The notes under the pieces are model-generated. The model did not search any database. It worked only from the letters and a program-made list of their open reading frames with translations, and was not told where the DNA came from. DNA of 64,000 bases, taken from the NCBI GenBank assembly GCA_016714765.1, contig JADKCF010000011.1:1-64000 (forward strand), written 5' to 3'. The position numbers and the translations under genes were made by a program. This document shows, one piece after another, positions 50,926 to 59,568 of this stretch (positions within the stretch are counted from its first letter, which is position 1; every line of letters begins with the position of its first letter). The stretch is from Saprospiraceae bacterium. Lineage in GTDB: Bacteria; Bacteroidota; Bacteroidia; Chitinophagales; Saprospiraceae.

Positions 50926-51183
50926 TTATTTACTGGCAAACTTGGAAAATTTCTTATTGAATTTATCAATTCTACCTGCAGTGTCCACAAATTTAACCTT
51001 ACCAGTAAAGAATGGGTGTGAGAAAGCTGAAACTTCCATTTTCACCAACGGATATTCTTTTCCGTCTGTAAATACTATTGTATCTCTGGATTTTGTGCAA
51101 GATTTTGTAAGAAACATTTCATCATTGGAAATATCCTTAAACACTACTAATCTGTAATCTCCCGGGTGAATTTCTTTTTTCAT
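50926..51183 (-). CDS. rpmE2: 50S ribosomal protein L31 type B
   Basis: Part of the inter-subunit bridge of the ribosome, 85 aa. It begins MKKEIHPGDYRLVVFKD and has FTDGKEYPLVKMEVSAFSHPFFTGK. It lacks the CxxC zinc pairs of the type A protein, so it does not bind zinc. In many bacteria the type B form is induced under zinc limitation, but here it has an ordinary strong promoter (51244-51273) and is probably the only, constitutive L31. Confidence 0.95.
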   Translation of the reverse strand: MKKEIHPGDYRLVVFKDISNDEMFLTKSCTKSRDTIVFTDGKEYPLVKMEVSAFSHPFFTGKVKFVDTAGRIDKFNKKFSKFASK

Positions 51184-51243
51184 TTTATGATCTATTTATC
51201 TTTTATGAAATTTTTAATTTATATGTATTCCTGAAAAGGAACG

Positions 51244-51273
51244 CAAAAGTAAGAAAAATTTGTATAATTCAAA
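51244..51273 (-). promoter_or_regulatory. Promoter of rpmE2
   Basis: On the minus strand TTTG (51273-51270), 18 nt, TACTTTTG (51251-51244). The leader is about 55 nt. No Zur-type palindrome is evident. Confidence 0.7.
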
Positions 51274-51346
51274 TAAAACTAACAAATAATTTTTTAAATT
51301 TGATGATAACTTTTTTTACCCAACATTTTGGAATAAAATTTTAATA

Positions 51347-52093
51347 CTATGTATTAAGTGCACCACATACACTTAAGACCTGTCCTGATACGTAGGTAGA
51401 CATATCAGAACCTAAAAATACACAAGCATTTGCTACATCTGAGCCGGCCCCAAGGCGCTTGAGTGGAATACTGTCTATATATGCTTTTTTTTGATCCTCT
51501 GTCAGCACGTGGGTCATATCAGTTTCGATAAAGCCCGGGGCGATGGCATTGCATCTTATATTGCGTGAGCCCACTTCTTTGGCAATAGACTTGGAAAAAC
51601 CAAGGATGCCCGCTTTAGATGCTGCATAATTAGCTTGTCCTGCGTTGCCAAATACACCTACAACAGAGCTCATATTTATAATGGAGCCGCTTTTTTGTTT
51701 CATCATAGGTTTAAGCACATGTTTGGTCAGATTGAAAACGGACTTGAGATTTACGTGTATCACCTGATCCCATTGCTCTTCTGACATACGCAGCATGAGT
51801 GTGTCTTTTGTGATGCCTGCATTATTGATAAGGATATCTATTTTACCATAAACCCCCAGCACTTCATTGACCAAAGTTTCTGATTGTGTATAGTCTGAAG
51901 CATCTGATTTTATAGCTATGACTTTGACACCAAATTCTTCAGCATTTCTGACTACCTCCATCGCTTTTTCTTCTGAGGATACATAGCTAAAAGCGATGTC
52001 TGCTCCTTCCTGAGCATATTTTATAACGATAGATTCGCCTATACCCCTTGATCCTCCGGTGATGAGGGCTACTTTTCCTGTCAAAAGTCCCAT
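51347..52093 (-). CDS. fabG: 3-oxoacyl-[acyl-carrier-protein] reductase
   Basis: Reduces 3-ketoacyl-ACP with NADPH in fatty acid elongation. The protein is 248 aa from the Met of MGLLTGKVALITGG (52093), the family's usual start and length; the frame opens at 52198 with an unrelated leader. Visible are the Rossmann motif GGSRGIGE, NNAG, Ser in INMSSVVG, Y-x-x-x-K in NYAASKAG, and PGFIETDMT. A TATTTTTG -7 element lies just upstream on the minus strand. It is transcribed alone. Confidence 0.95.
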   Translation of the reverse strand: MGLLTGKVALITGGSRGIGESIVIKYAQEGADIAFSYVSSEEKAMEVVRNAEEFGVKVIAIKSDASDYTQSETLVNEVLGVYGKIDILINNAGITKDTLMLRMSEEQWDQVIHVNLKSVFNLTKHVLKPMMKQKSGSIINMSSVVGVFGNAGQANYAASKAGILGFSKSIAKEVGSRNIRCNAIAPGFIETDMTHVLTEDQKKAYIDSIPLKRLGAGSDVANACVFLGSDMSTYVSGQVLSVCGALNT

Positions 52094-52200
52094 GGTCATT
52101 ATTATTTTGTTGCAAAAATATTCTTTAAGCGAGGAAAACTTGCATTTAGGGTAGGTTTTTCTTTGGATTTTGTTTTTTTTTATTTCTAAATGCAACATTA

Positions 52201-52231
52201 TTGCATATTGCCGGTTTAATTATTATATTTG
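52201..52231 (+). promoter_or_regulatory. Promoter of the merC-like gene
   Basis: TTG (52201-52203), 20 nt, TATATTTG (52224-52231). The predicted leader is about 50 nt. Confidence 0.6.
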
Positions 52232-52290
52232 CGGTGTATTTCACCCATTTGGGATCAAAGAATATTAAAATTTACATACTGTTTTAAATC

Positions 52291-52680
52291 ATGATAAAAT
52301 CTTTATTTAATATCAACGCAGATTCAGCAGGATTTTTTACTTCTTTGTTGTGTGCCATACATTGTTCGGCTGTTCCTGTTTTGGTTTCCATGGGACTGCT
52401 CAGTAGCAGTACCTGGTTGCATAATCACGCTATAGACTGGTTAGTGATAGGCTTGGGAATAGTGATAGCCTCCTATTCATTAGTGGGAGATTTTATCAGA
52501 AAACATCGCAGTTTACTTCCGGTATCCCTTGCCGGAATAGGGTTTGCATTTCTTTTGCTTGGTATGATAGAGCACCACGGCTGGATGCTTGTTTTCAGTG
52601 TAACGGGTGGTTTGATGGTAGCCACATCACACATTATCAATCATAAACTGGGTAGAGTCATTCTACTAAAGAATAGCTAA
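52291..52680 (+). CDS. MerC domain membrane protein
   Basis: A 129-aa inner-membrane protein with four hydrophobic helices at about 14-34, 46-66, 76-92 and 98-116. The first carries the paired cysteines SLLCAIHCSAVP that bind metal in MerC. The second MerC-type feature is a His-containing loop (IEHHGW). In Bacteroidota these proteins are often linked to zinc or other metal handling rather than mercury resistance. No mer genes or Fur/Zur gene are adjacent, so the metal is not known. Confidence 0.82.
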   Translation: MIKSLFNINADSAGFFTSLLCAIHCSAVPVLVSMGLLSSSTWLHNHAIDWLVIGLGIVIASYSLVGDFIRKHRSLLPVSLAGIGFAFLLLGMIEHHGWMLVFSVTGGLMVATSHIINHKLGRVILLKNS

Positions 52681-52883
52681 GTTTTAGTATTATCTTGTCA
52701 GGTTCTTTTCCTTTGTGTTACTTACTACTGTTTGGAGGCTTAGTCAGATATGTTCTTTATGCCATTATGTTTTAGGGAAAGGAAAATTTTTCAACAAGCT
52801 TTTAATTATCTCCGGGTTTTCGAAACAATATAAATTGCAGCTAATACTATATCTTTACGTCGCACAAGATAATACAAGATTTC

Positions 52884-54245
52884 ATGGCGGCAACAGGTAA
52901 AAAAATCATCATCATTGGAGCTGGTTTATGTGGCACGCTCCTAGCTCTAAGGTTAGCCCAGAGAGGGTACAAAGTTACTGTTTATGAGCGTAGACCAGAT
53001 ATGCGCAAAACAGACATTTCAGCAGGACGCTCTATTAATCTGGCCCTTTCAGATCGGGGTTTGAAAGCATTGTCTTTGGCAGGAATTGATAAAGACGTAC
53101 TGAAGCTCGTAATTCCAATGCATGGTCGTATGATACATCCCATAGAAGGTACCAGTCAGTTTGTTAATTACAGCGGGAGATCTGGTGAGTGGATCAACTC
53201 TGTAAGCCGAGGGGGACTTAATACCTTGCTTATGGATAAAGCAGAAGAAACAGGACAGATTCAGATTCATTTTAATTGTGAATGCCGGGATATACATTTT
53301 GGTGATACGTCTTTGGTCATCGAGAATCTGCAAACCGGACTATCCCATACAGATACAGGCGATGTCATTTTTGGAACAGACGGAGCCAATTCGGCTTTGA
53401 GAAACGCTATGCTCTCCCAATCAGCGAGATGGAGGTTTGATTTTTCTATCAAGTTTCTGGAGACCGGTTATAAAGAGCTGGAAATTCCAGCTGCTGTGGA
53501 CGGTGGGTTCAGACTGGAAAAACATGCATTGCATATATGGCCACGACCAGGATTCATGATGATAGCTTTGCCCAATTTGAACGGGAGTTTTACAGTAACT
53601 TTATTTTTACCGTTTGAAGGGAAAGTAAGTTTTAGCCAACTTCAGACAGATCAAGAAATTACTGAATTTTTTAAAAAATATTTTTATTCTGCGTACGAGC
53701 AGATGCCTGATCTGCTGGAAGATTTTAGGTCCAATCCTACAGGGTCATTAGGCACCGTAAAATGTTTCCCCTGGCAAATTGATGGCAGATTTTTGCTGAT
53801 GGGTGATGCAGCTCACGCCGTGGTGCCTTTTTATGGTCAGGGGATGAATGCCTCCTTTGAGGACGTACTGGTACTGGATAGTCTGATAGATACATACGAT
53901 GGAGACTGGTCTCTCATAATGCCGGAATATCAGAAAAACAGGAAAGACGACACTGATGCCATCGCAGATCTTGCTGTAGATAACCAATATGAGATGAGGG
54001 ATGCCACGGCAGACCCTGTGTTCTTATTAAAACGACGCATTGAGTTGTACCTGGAGCAGCAATACCCACATTACTTCAGTAAGTATAGCATGGTTACTTT
54101 TAGGGCTGATATCCCATACAGCCAAGCCATGCACAAAGGCAGGCAACAAGACGCCATTTTGATGCAATATGCACAGGAAATAGAAAGTTTTGACAGGATG
54201 GAAGCAAGTGTCATTTTAAAAAAACTGGAACACCTGTATGTTTAG
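52884..54245 (+). CDS. kmo: Kynurenine 3-monooxygenase
   Basis: An FAD- and NADPH-dependent enzyme that hydroxylates kynurenine, en route from tryptophan to quinolinate and NAD. The protein is 453 aa. FAD motifs: GAGLCGTLLALRLAQ at about 12-26, FGTDGANSALR, and GDAAHAVVPFYGQGMN. The block SAGRSINLALSDRGLKAL is diagnostic of KMO rather than general salicylate-type hydroxylases. The C-terminal segment (about 380-453) would be the membrane-associated helix region in eukaryotic KMO; here it is only mildly hydrophobic. No other kynurenine genes are in the window. It converges on the SMP-30 gene with a 16-nt gap. Confidence 0.92.
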   Translation: MAATGKKIIIIGAGLCGTLLALRLAQRGYKVTVYERRPDMRKTDISAGRSINLALSDRGLKALSLAGIDKDVLKLVIPMHGRMIHPIEGTSQFVNYSGRSGEWINSVSRGGLNTLLMDKAEETGQIQIHFNCECRDIHFGDTSLVIENLQTGLSHTDTGDVIFGTDGANSALRNAMLSQSARWRFDFSIKFLETGYKELEIPAAVDGGFRLEKHALHIWPRPGFMMIALPNLNGSFTVTLFLPFEGKVSFSQLQTDQEITEFFKKYFYSAYEQMPDLLEDFRSNPTGSLGTVKCFPWQIDGRFLLMGDAAHAVVPFYGQGMNASFEDVLVLDSLIDTYDGDWSLIMPEYQKNRKDDTDAIADLAVDNQYEMRDATADPVFLLKRRIELYLEQQYPHYFSKYSMVTFRADIPYSQAMHKGRQQDAILMQYAQEIESFDRMEASVILKKLEHLYV

Positions 54246-54261
54246 GCATCCAAAGTAAATA

Positions 54262-55278
54262 TTACAATTTCTCTTTTATTAATTTGACACGCATAAGGTA
54301 ACTATGTGCTGTCATGTAAAGATAGTTTTCATCACTATCCAGGGCACAGTTGGCAGTGGCCTGACCAGTATTGATAGTACCAAGATGCCGGCCATCCTGA
54401 TCAAAGACTAAAATACCACCAGGACCGGATCCAAAAATTATTCCGCTTTTACTAATCTTCATTCCATCCGGAAGTCCTTTATTGCCTGGCACCAATGCGG
54501 TCACATCTGCAAATAGAGCGCTTGAAAGTATCTTTTTATCTGCGTCCAGCATATATTTCATCCATATGGCTTTATCAGGATCAGAGTTGGCGACATACAT
54601 TGTTTTTTCATCAGCTGACATGACTATACCATTGGGTTTGGACAAAGTGCTATCCAGCAAAGATATATTGCCGTCTTTTTTTAATCTGTAAACACCATTA
54701 AAACTTATTTCTTTGATGCTGTCCTTGTCCAGTCCCGGTAGTCCATATGGAGGATCAGTAAAAAATATGTCTCCATCTTTTGTGATAAATAAATCATTGG
54801 GGCTATTAAATTTTTTGCCTCCGTAATTTGTGGCTAAAAACTCAAAGCTGTCTTTAGGCTGAGCAAGAGGTGCATTCATTTTTGCCACCGCTCTGTTGCC
54901 ATGTTGACATAAAATCAAATGACCGGTTTTATCCAACATGAGGCCATTAGCACCTTCTGTACCGCCTTTTGGATTTATGATAGTATATCCCGAGGGCTTG
55001 AGATAGACCTGTTTACCATTTTTTTCGTCCCACGAATAAATAGTATTTGCTGGTACATCTGTAAATATCAGCATGTTTTCATTTTTTAGCCAAAGGGGGC
55101 CTTCTGACCATGTAAAGCTATCAGCCAGTATTTCAATAATAACACTTGTATCAATAATGCTGAGCAGTTGAGGATCTTTAACTTCTATTTTACCTGCAGA
55201 AACGGACTTCGGTACAGATTTTTCTTTGCACGAAAAGAGCAGGATTACAGTGGATATAAATAAAATGGGGAATTTCAT
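54262..55278 (-). CDS. SMP-30/gluconolactonase-like lipoprotein
   Basis: A 338-aa six-bladed beta-propeller with an N-terminal lipobox (LLFSC, Cys17). The metal-binding positions of the SMP-30/LRE family are seen: Glu in WSEGPLW, Asn in NSPNDL, Asn in KPNGIV and Asp in GLPDGMK. The family hydrolyses lactones such as gluconolactone. The exported, lipid-anchored form is typical of Bacteroidota sugar metabolism, but the substrate is unknown. It shares a short intergenic gap with the glycosyltransferase upstream. Confidence 0.87.
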   Translation of the reverse strand: MKFPILFISTVILLFSCKEKSVPKSVSAGKIEVKDPQLLSIIDTSVIIEILADSFTWSEGPLWLKNENMLIFTDVPANTIYSWDEKNGKQVYLKPSGYTIINPKGGTEGANGLMLDKTGHLILCQHGNRAVAKMNAPLAQPKDSFEFLATNYGGKKFNSPNDLFITKDGDIFFTDPPYGLPGLDKDSIKEISFNGVYRLKKDGNISLLDSTLSKPNGIVMSADEKTMYVANSDPDKAIWMKYMLDADKKILSSALFADVTALVPGNKGLPDGMKISKSGIIFGSGPGGILVFDQDGRHLGTINTGQATANCALDSDENYLYMTAHSYLMRVKLIKEKL

Positions 55279-55289
55279 AATATTTGATT

Positions 55290-56176
55290 TTAAGATGACT
55301 TTAGATGTTGAATAAAAAGATAGAGTTTCCAGATATTAAACAAAGGTATAGATGGATTGTCTGAAAGTATATTTTTATTGATCTTTTCTTCATTTTTTTG
55401 GAAAGTCCATTTAAACAATGTCAGTAAGCCATACTCTTTCAGTCGCAGATATGTATTTATAAGTCGGGTAGGAGGGACCTTTCCATGCTGGTATAATTGA
55501 GCGAGATTGGAGATGGCCTGATTTGTTTTTTTTATAAATACGGTATTCAATTCGAGACCATCGTGGATGACAGGGTTATCTATATGTTTTATTCTGACTC
55601 CTTTTTGCTTCAGATCAAAAGCGTACAAAAGATCTTCGTACCCATAGCCCTCTACTTTTTCATCAAACAAATTTTGAACAAATAATTTTTCTGGGATCAG
55701 AAAGTTATTGGATTGGAAGTTTAGATATGGGTTTTTATTTCTTGTTTTGACAGAAAGAGCTTCTCTTTTAGTGCCATATTTCCAATGCAATATTTTCTTT
55801 TTTGACCTGGGCGCTTTAGGTATATATTTCCTTCCACCATAAATAACAGAACTGGTAGGAAGCTCTTTTAAATAAGTTGCTATGAAGTCCTTAGATTTAA
55901 TGGCACTGTCACCATCCAAAAATAAAATATATTCAAAATAAGCTGCTTTCCCCAGCCAGTTTCTGATTTTGCTTCTGCCAAGATTTTCGGACATTTCTGT
56001 GTAATTGACATTAATCTTAAATGCCAGTTCCTTATTCATGTCTTTATATTTTGCTCAGATTGATCATCAAAGCAAAGGATTTGAAAATTGATGTTTAATT
56101 TTGTGCACTGTTTGGTCAATGTGTACACAAGGGGTCGGACATCCTGATTGAAAATAGGTATTACTATGGAAAGCAT
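55290..56176 (-). CDS. Glycosyltransferase family 2 (frame-broken)
   Basis: Transfers a sugar from a nucleotide donor, probably to a surface glycan. The N-terminus starts at ATG 56176 (MLSIVIPIFNQDVRPLVYTL, the usual GT2 opening) and runs to a TGA at 56040-56038. The remaining 249 aa start at ATG 56039, overlapping as ATGA. They carry the donor-binding FLDGDSA (D-x-D), the acceptor part YGYEDLLYAFDLKQKG (E-D motif) and a C-terminal tail. As the GT-A fold needs both parts, I read one gene of about 295 aa with a 1-nt error at 56039, though translational coupling cannot be excluded. Confidence 0.8.
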
Positions 56177-56375
56177 CGTTGTACAATCAAATTGAATGTG
56201 TAAAGTAAAAGGTTTCTTAAATAAAAAGTGCTGCTTTATGCATCAAAAATTAATTTTGAGTGTTTTTATGATGGTGTTGGAATATTATGCTTCATAAATA
56301 GACAGTATAAGTGCAAGTAAATTATCTATGTAAGTCTGATGCAAGGACACAAAATGAAAATTAAAAGAAATAAGT

Positions 56376-57578
56376 ATGAAGTTTGAAAATAGTTTGAATG
56401 TGATACTGAATGATCACCAACTTTCATCTGAATTGAGGGATATAGCCCTAAAAGTGGTAAATGATGAGCGGGTCACCAATGAAGAGGCTATTTTGCTGTT
56501 TGATCAAGGCAGTTTATCTTTTGTGGGCAGTTTAGCTAATTATATTCGTGAACGCAAACACGGCAATAAAACGTATTTCAACAGGAATTTTCACATAGAG
56601 CCTACTAATATTTGCCTTTATACATGTACTTTTTGTTCATACTCCCGACTTATCAAAAAAAGGGAAGAAGGATGGGAATACACCCATGAAGAGATAATGG
56701 ATATAGTGCGGAAATACGATGGTGTACCGGTTACAGAAGTCCATATTGTCGGTGGTGTCTTACCGCAATACGACGTAAAGTTCTACACAGGCCTCTTTAA
56801 ATCTATTAAGGCGCATAGACCGGAATTGCACGTCAAGGCACTTACACCGGTAGAATATCATTACATATTTAAAAAAGATAAGATCAGCTATGAAGATGGG
56901 ATGAAACTGATGATGGACTCAGGATTGGATTCTATGCCAGGTGGGGGTGCAGAAATTTTTGATCCGGAAATCAGAGACCAGATAGCAGGAGGGAAATGTA
57001 GCGGTGAGCAATGGTTGCGGATTCACGAAATTTGGCACGAGCTAGGTATGCGTAGCAATGCTACCATGTTATATGGTCATATAGAAGCTTATCGTCACAG
57101 AGTAGATCATCTGGATAAGTTGCGACAGCTGCAGGACAAAACGGGTGGATTCCAGACTTTTATTCCCCTTAAATTCAGAAATGAAAACAATCAGCTATCA
57201 CATCTTACAGAAAGCAGTGTAGTCGAAGATCTTAAGAATTATGCCATTTCCCGTATCTATCTTGATAATTTTGATCACATAAAATCTTATTGGCCAATGA
57301 TAGGCAGGGATATGGCACAGCTATCTCTTGCTTTTGGTGTAGATGATATTGATGGTACGATAGATGACACCACCAAAATATACTCTATGGCTGGATCAGA
57401 GGAACAGAACCCTGCCCTTTCCACAGAAGAATTAGTGAAAATGATCAAACGAGTGGGTCGAACACCTATAGAAAGAGGCACCTTGTATAACGTAGTCAGA
57501 GATTATACTGATGTAGTTTTTGAATCAGATAATGAGTACAAAGGATATTTGTCCTTGCCGGTACTGCATGATTATTGA
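56376..57578 (+). CDS. mqnE: Aminofutalosine synthase
   Basis: A radical SAM enzyme of the futalosine route to menaquinone that adds a SAM-derived 5'-deoxyadenosyl radical to the chorismate-derived enolpyruvyl substrate. The protein is 400 aa. The 4Fe-4S cluster motif is CLYTCTFC (Cys80, 84, 87). The following EVHIVGGVLPQYDVKFY, SMPGGGAEIF and TMLYGHIE are shared with MqnE and, less closely, MqnC; length and the ERGTLYNVV end favour MqnE. Other mqn genes are not in the window. It implies the organism makes menaquinone by futalosine rather than o-succinylbenzoate. Confidence 0.92.
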   Translation: MKFENSLNVILNDHQLSSELRDIALKVVNDERVTNEEAILLFDQGSLSFVGSLANYIRERKHGNKTYFNRNFHIEPTNICLYTCTFCSYSRLIKKREEGWEYTHEEIMDIVRKYDGVPVTEVHIVGGVLPQYDVKFYTGLFKSIKAHRPELHVKALTPVEYHYIFKKDKISYEDGMKLMMDSGLDSMPGGGAEIFDPEIRDQIAGGKCSGEQWLRIHEIWHELGMRSNATMLYGHIEAYRHRVDHLDKLRQLQDKTGGFQTFIPLKFRNENNQLSHLTESSVVEDLKNYAISRIYLDNFDHIKSYWPMIGRDMAQLSLAFGVDDIDGTIDDTTKIYSMAGSEEQNPALSTEELVKMIKRVGRTPIERGTLYNVVRDYTDVVFESDNEYKGYLSLPVLHDY

Positions 57579-57610
57579 GTGACATAAAGATATAACATAT
57601 TCAAAACAAA

Positions 57611-57643
57611 AAAGAGCTGTGATGTTTGGTCACAGCTCTTTTT
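57611..57643. terminator. Bidirectional terminator between mqnE and the peroxidase gene
   Basis: A perfect 12-bp stem (AAAGAGCTGTGA / TCACAGCTCTTT) with a 7-nt loop, flanked by A and T runs. It serves both convergent genes. Confidence 0.88.
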
Positions 57644-57673
57644 ATTTATGAGATATTTATATTTAAAATTCTA

Positions 57674-58993
57674 TTAATTGCAACCCATATCTATTTTGGA
57701 GGCAGGATCATTATTAGGAAAACACATACCGGACAAAACACGCTCAGGCACATATCTCTTAAGGTTTGGATCTTTAAGACCTGATTTCAAAAACTCCGTC
57801 AGGTCTTTTACTTCCTCATCAGTCAGTCCAAGTGGTCTGATAAAAGTGGACAACTGACTGTCAGGTACTCTTTGGTTTTGTTTGATACCGGTGTTGAAAT
57901 ATTTTACAACATCTTCCAGTGTCTCCTTGCTGCCACCATGGAAATATGGACCACTGTCTCCGAGATTATATAACTGAGGCGTTCTGAATTTAAACATATC
58001 TTCAGCCCTTCCGGTAAAACCGCCACGACCCAGATTTCTCCTGTCTGCAGGTCCGGTCTTGAGACCTCCATGCTCATACAGGTCATCGACACCCAAGGCT
58101 TCGAACTTCATGGAGCCAAGATTTTTTTCATAATGGCATCCATTACATCCTGCTTTACCAAAAAACAATACTGCACCCTTTTTTTGCTGTTCTGTCATGG
58201 CATTATTGTCGCCTTTCAGCCAAAGTTGGAAAGGTGCCTGATTGGTGAGGTTTTGCCTAAGGTATGCAGAAATGGCAAAACTGGCTCCTTTACGGGAATA
58301 CCTTTCAGCTTCAGGCATATCTGGAAAAGCTTTATCAAACAATTCCTTATAGCCTGCTGCTTCTATGATTTCTTTTGTGTATTGCATGCGGTGCACTTTG
58401 AGACCTTCTATGTTCTGTCCTTCCAGTGCTCCCAATCTTTCGTGGTTTCTTGCTGTCCCGGGATCAAAAACACCCCACATGCTTTCTGTACCTATATTAT
58501 GTCCATCAGAACCGAACGAACCGTTCCACATGGTATTTTCTACATAAGCCACATTTAATGTCACCAGAGGTCTGGCTCCCTGAGCGTCTATACTGTCATT
58601 GGCATAGTAGGGGTATTTGATACGGCTCTCACCTTGTCTGCCAAATCCAAAACCACCATCTGCAATTCCCTGCATCCTGCCAGGTCTGAAACCTGATTCA
58701 GGCACATGACACGATGAGCAGGTAAATGTAAACTTTTGATCAAATCTTTTCGCTTCATTGGCAAATGCCGGTTCAAAGAATAGGAGCTTTCCGAGAGCTA
58801 TCTTCTCTTTTGTCAATGGATTGGATGGTGATTGTGGTATAGACGCATAATCTGTTTCGGAAGGTAGTATGTACCTTTCGCGGTCGTTGATGAGATTGTT
58901 CAGATCTTTGTCAACAGTTGATAATTCGTCATGATTACAGCCAACAAAAATGATACCTACGGCAAATACTGTGAGGAGGGTTTTGAATGTCAT
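57674..58993 (-). CDS. Di-haem cytochrome c peroxidase-like lipoprotein
   Basis: A periplasmic peroxidase/MauG-type protein of 439 aa. I start at the Met of MTFKTLLTVFAVGI, which gives a lipobox ending in VGC (Cys19). There are two haem c sites: FTCSSCHVPESG at about 93-97 and GCNGCHYEKN at about 285-289. LGKLLFFEPAFA before the first site and RNLGRGGFTGRAEDMFKFRTPQLYN (split by a loop) with GPYFHGG are family blocks. It would reduce H2O2 with electrons from a small cytochrome. A TATCTTTG -7 element stands at 59028-59021. Confidence 0.9.
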   Translation of the reverse strand: MTFKTLLTVFAVGIIFVGCNHDELSTVDKDLNNLINDRERYILPSETDYASIPQSPSNPLTKEKIALGKLLFFEPAFANEAKRFDQKFTFTCSSCHVPESGFRPGRMQGIADGGFGFGRQGESRIKYPYYANDSIDAQGARPLVTLNVAYVENTMWNGSFGSDGHNIGTESMWGVFDPGTARNHERLGALEGQNIEGLKVHRMQYTKEIIEAAGYKELFDKAFPDMPEAERYSRKGASFAISAYLRQNLTNQAPFQLWLKGDNNAMTEQQKKGAVLFFGKAGCNGCHYEKNLGSMKFEALGVDDLYEHGGLKTGPADRRNLGRGGFTGRAEDMFKFRTPQLYNLGDSGPYFHGGSKETLEDVVKYFNTGIKQNQRVPDSQLSTFIRPLGLTDEEVKDLTEFLKSGLKDPNLKRYVPERVLSGMCFPNNDPASKIDMGCN

Positions 58994-59020
58994 AATATCG
59001 AAATGTTTAAAATTAAAGGT

Positions 59021-59028
59021 CAAAGATA
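59021..59028 (-). promoter_or_regulatory. -7 element of the peroxidase gene
   Basis: TATCTTTG on the minus strand, 28 nt upstream of ATG 58993. A -33 match at normal spacing is weak. Confidence 0.45.
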
Positions 59029-59308
59029 AAAAAAGCAATTATTATGTATAGCTTTTACTTATAATTGTATAAGAAATATTTAAAATGATATTTTGAAATC
59101 GAGAAACTACAAGAATTCATTCCATTATACCTTTTGTATAAAAAACCAAATAGTATGCCATATTTTTCTTAATGTACTAAAAAACAGTATTTAACAGGTT
59201 TTAAAAAATATTAATGTGAATAATTAGTTAAAAGTATATTTTTTATATTAAATAATTGTGTAATATGTTAAATTTACTATAATTTTACACCTTTTAGGAA
59301 AACCTTGC

Positions 59309-59339
59309 TTGACAGGCTCGGATTTATGCCATATATTTA
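59309..59339 (+). promoter_or_regulatory. Promoter of a small transcription unit
   Basis: TTG (59309-59311), 20 nt, TATATTTA (59332-59339). It sits in an otherwise empty AT-rich gap (59039-59568) in which I see nothing else before 59300. The predicted transcript start is near 59346. Confidence 0.5.
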
Positions 59340-59354
59340 TAAAAATTTTGACCC

Positions 59355-59423
59355 ATGATCATTTTCACTATTGCCTTGATGGTACTCATCATGTTTGGGG
59401 ACAGGATCCTCAAAGAGGCGTAA
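59355..59423 (+). CDS. Possible 22-aa membrane microprotein
   Basis: ATG 59355 to TAA 59421 encodes 22 residues. The first 15 are almost all hydrophobic (MIIFTIALMVLIMFG) and the last seven are charged (DRILKEA), the shape of a single-pass microprotein. It lies about 10 nt from the predicted transcript start and 7 nt before a very strong terminator, so the whole unit is only about 120 nt. With so short a leader it would be translated nearly leaderless, or the RNA itself may be the product. No family is recognised. Confidence 0.4.
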   Translation: MIIFTIALMVLIMFGDRILKEA

Positions 59424-59430
59424 AGGAACT

Positions 59431-59466
59431 AAGGCTGACTTCATCCCCCCGAAGTCAGCCTTTTTT
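59431..59466 (+). terminator. Strong terminator of the small transcription unit
   Basis: A 12-bp perfect stem AAGGCTGACTTC / GAAGTCAGCCTT with an 8-nt C-rich loop and T6. It is stronger than needed for background read-through and has no other gene to serve. Confidence 0.88.
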
Positions 59467-59568
59467 ATCATACTTACGACAGTAATTTAAAATATAAGGC
59501 ATACATTTCTGAAAGATTAAAAATTGTGTTACTTTTGAATTAAATTTATTAAAGAGTTTTTTATTACT

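Noticed and set aside
52291..52680. Mercury-resistance operon
   Set aside because: Only a MerC-like protein is present; there is no merA, merP, merT or merR.
52715..52900. 61-codon frame between merC and kmo
   Set aside because: It overlaps the kmo start, with no conserved features and no ribosome-binding signal.
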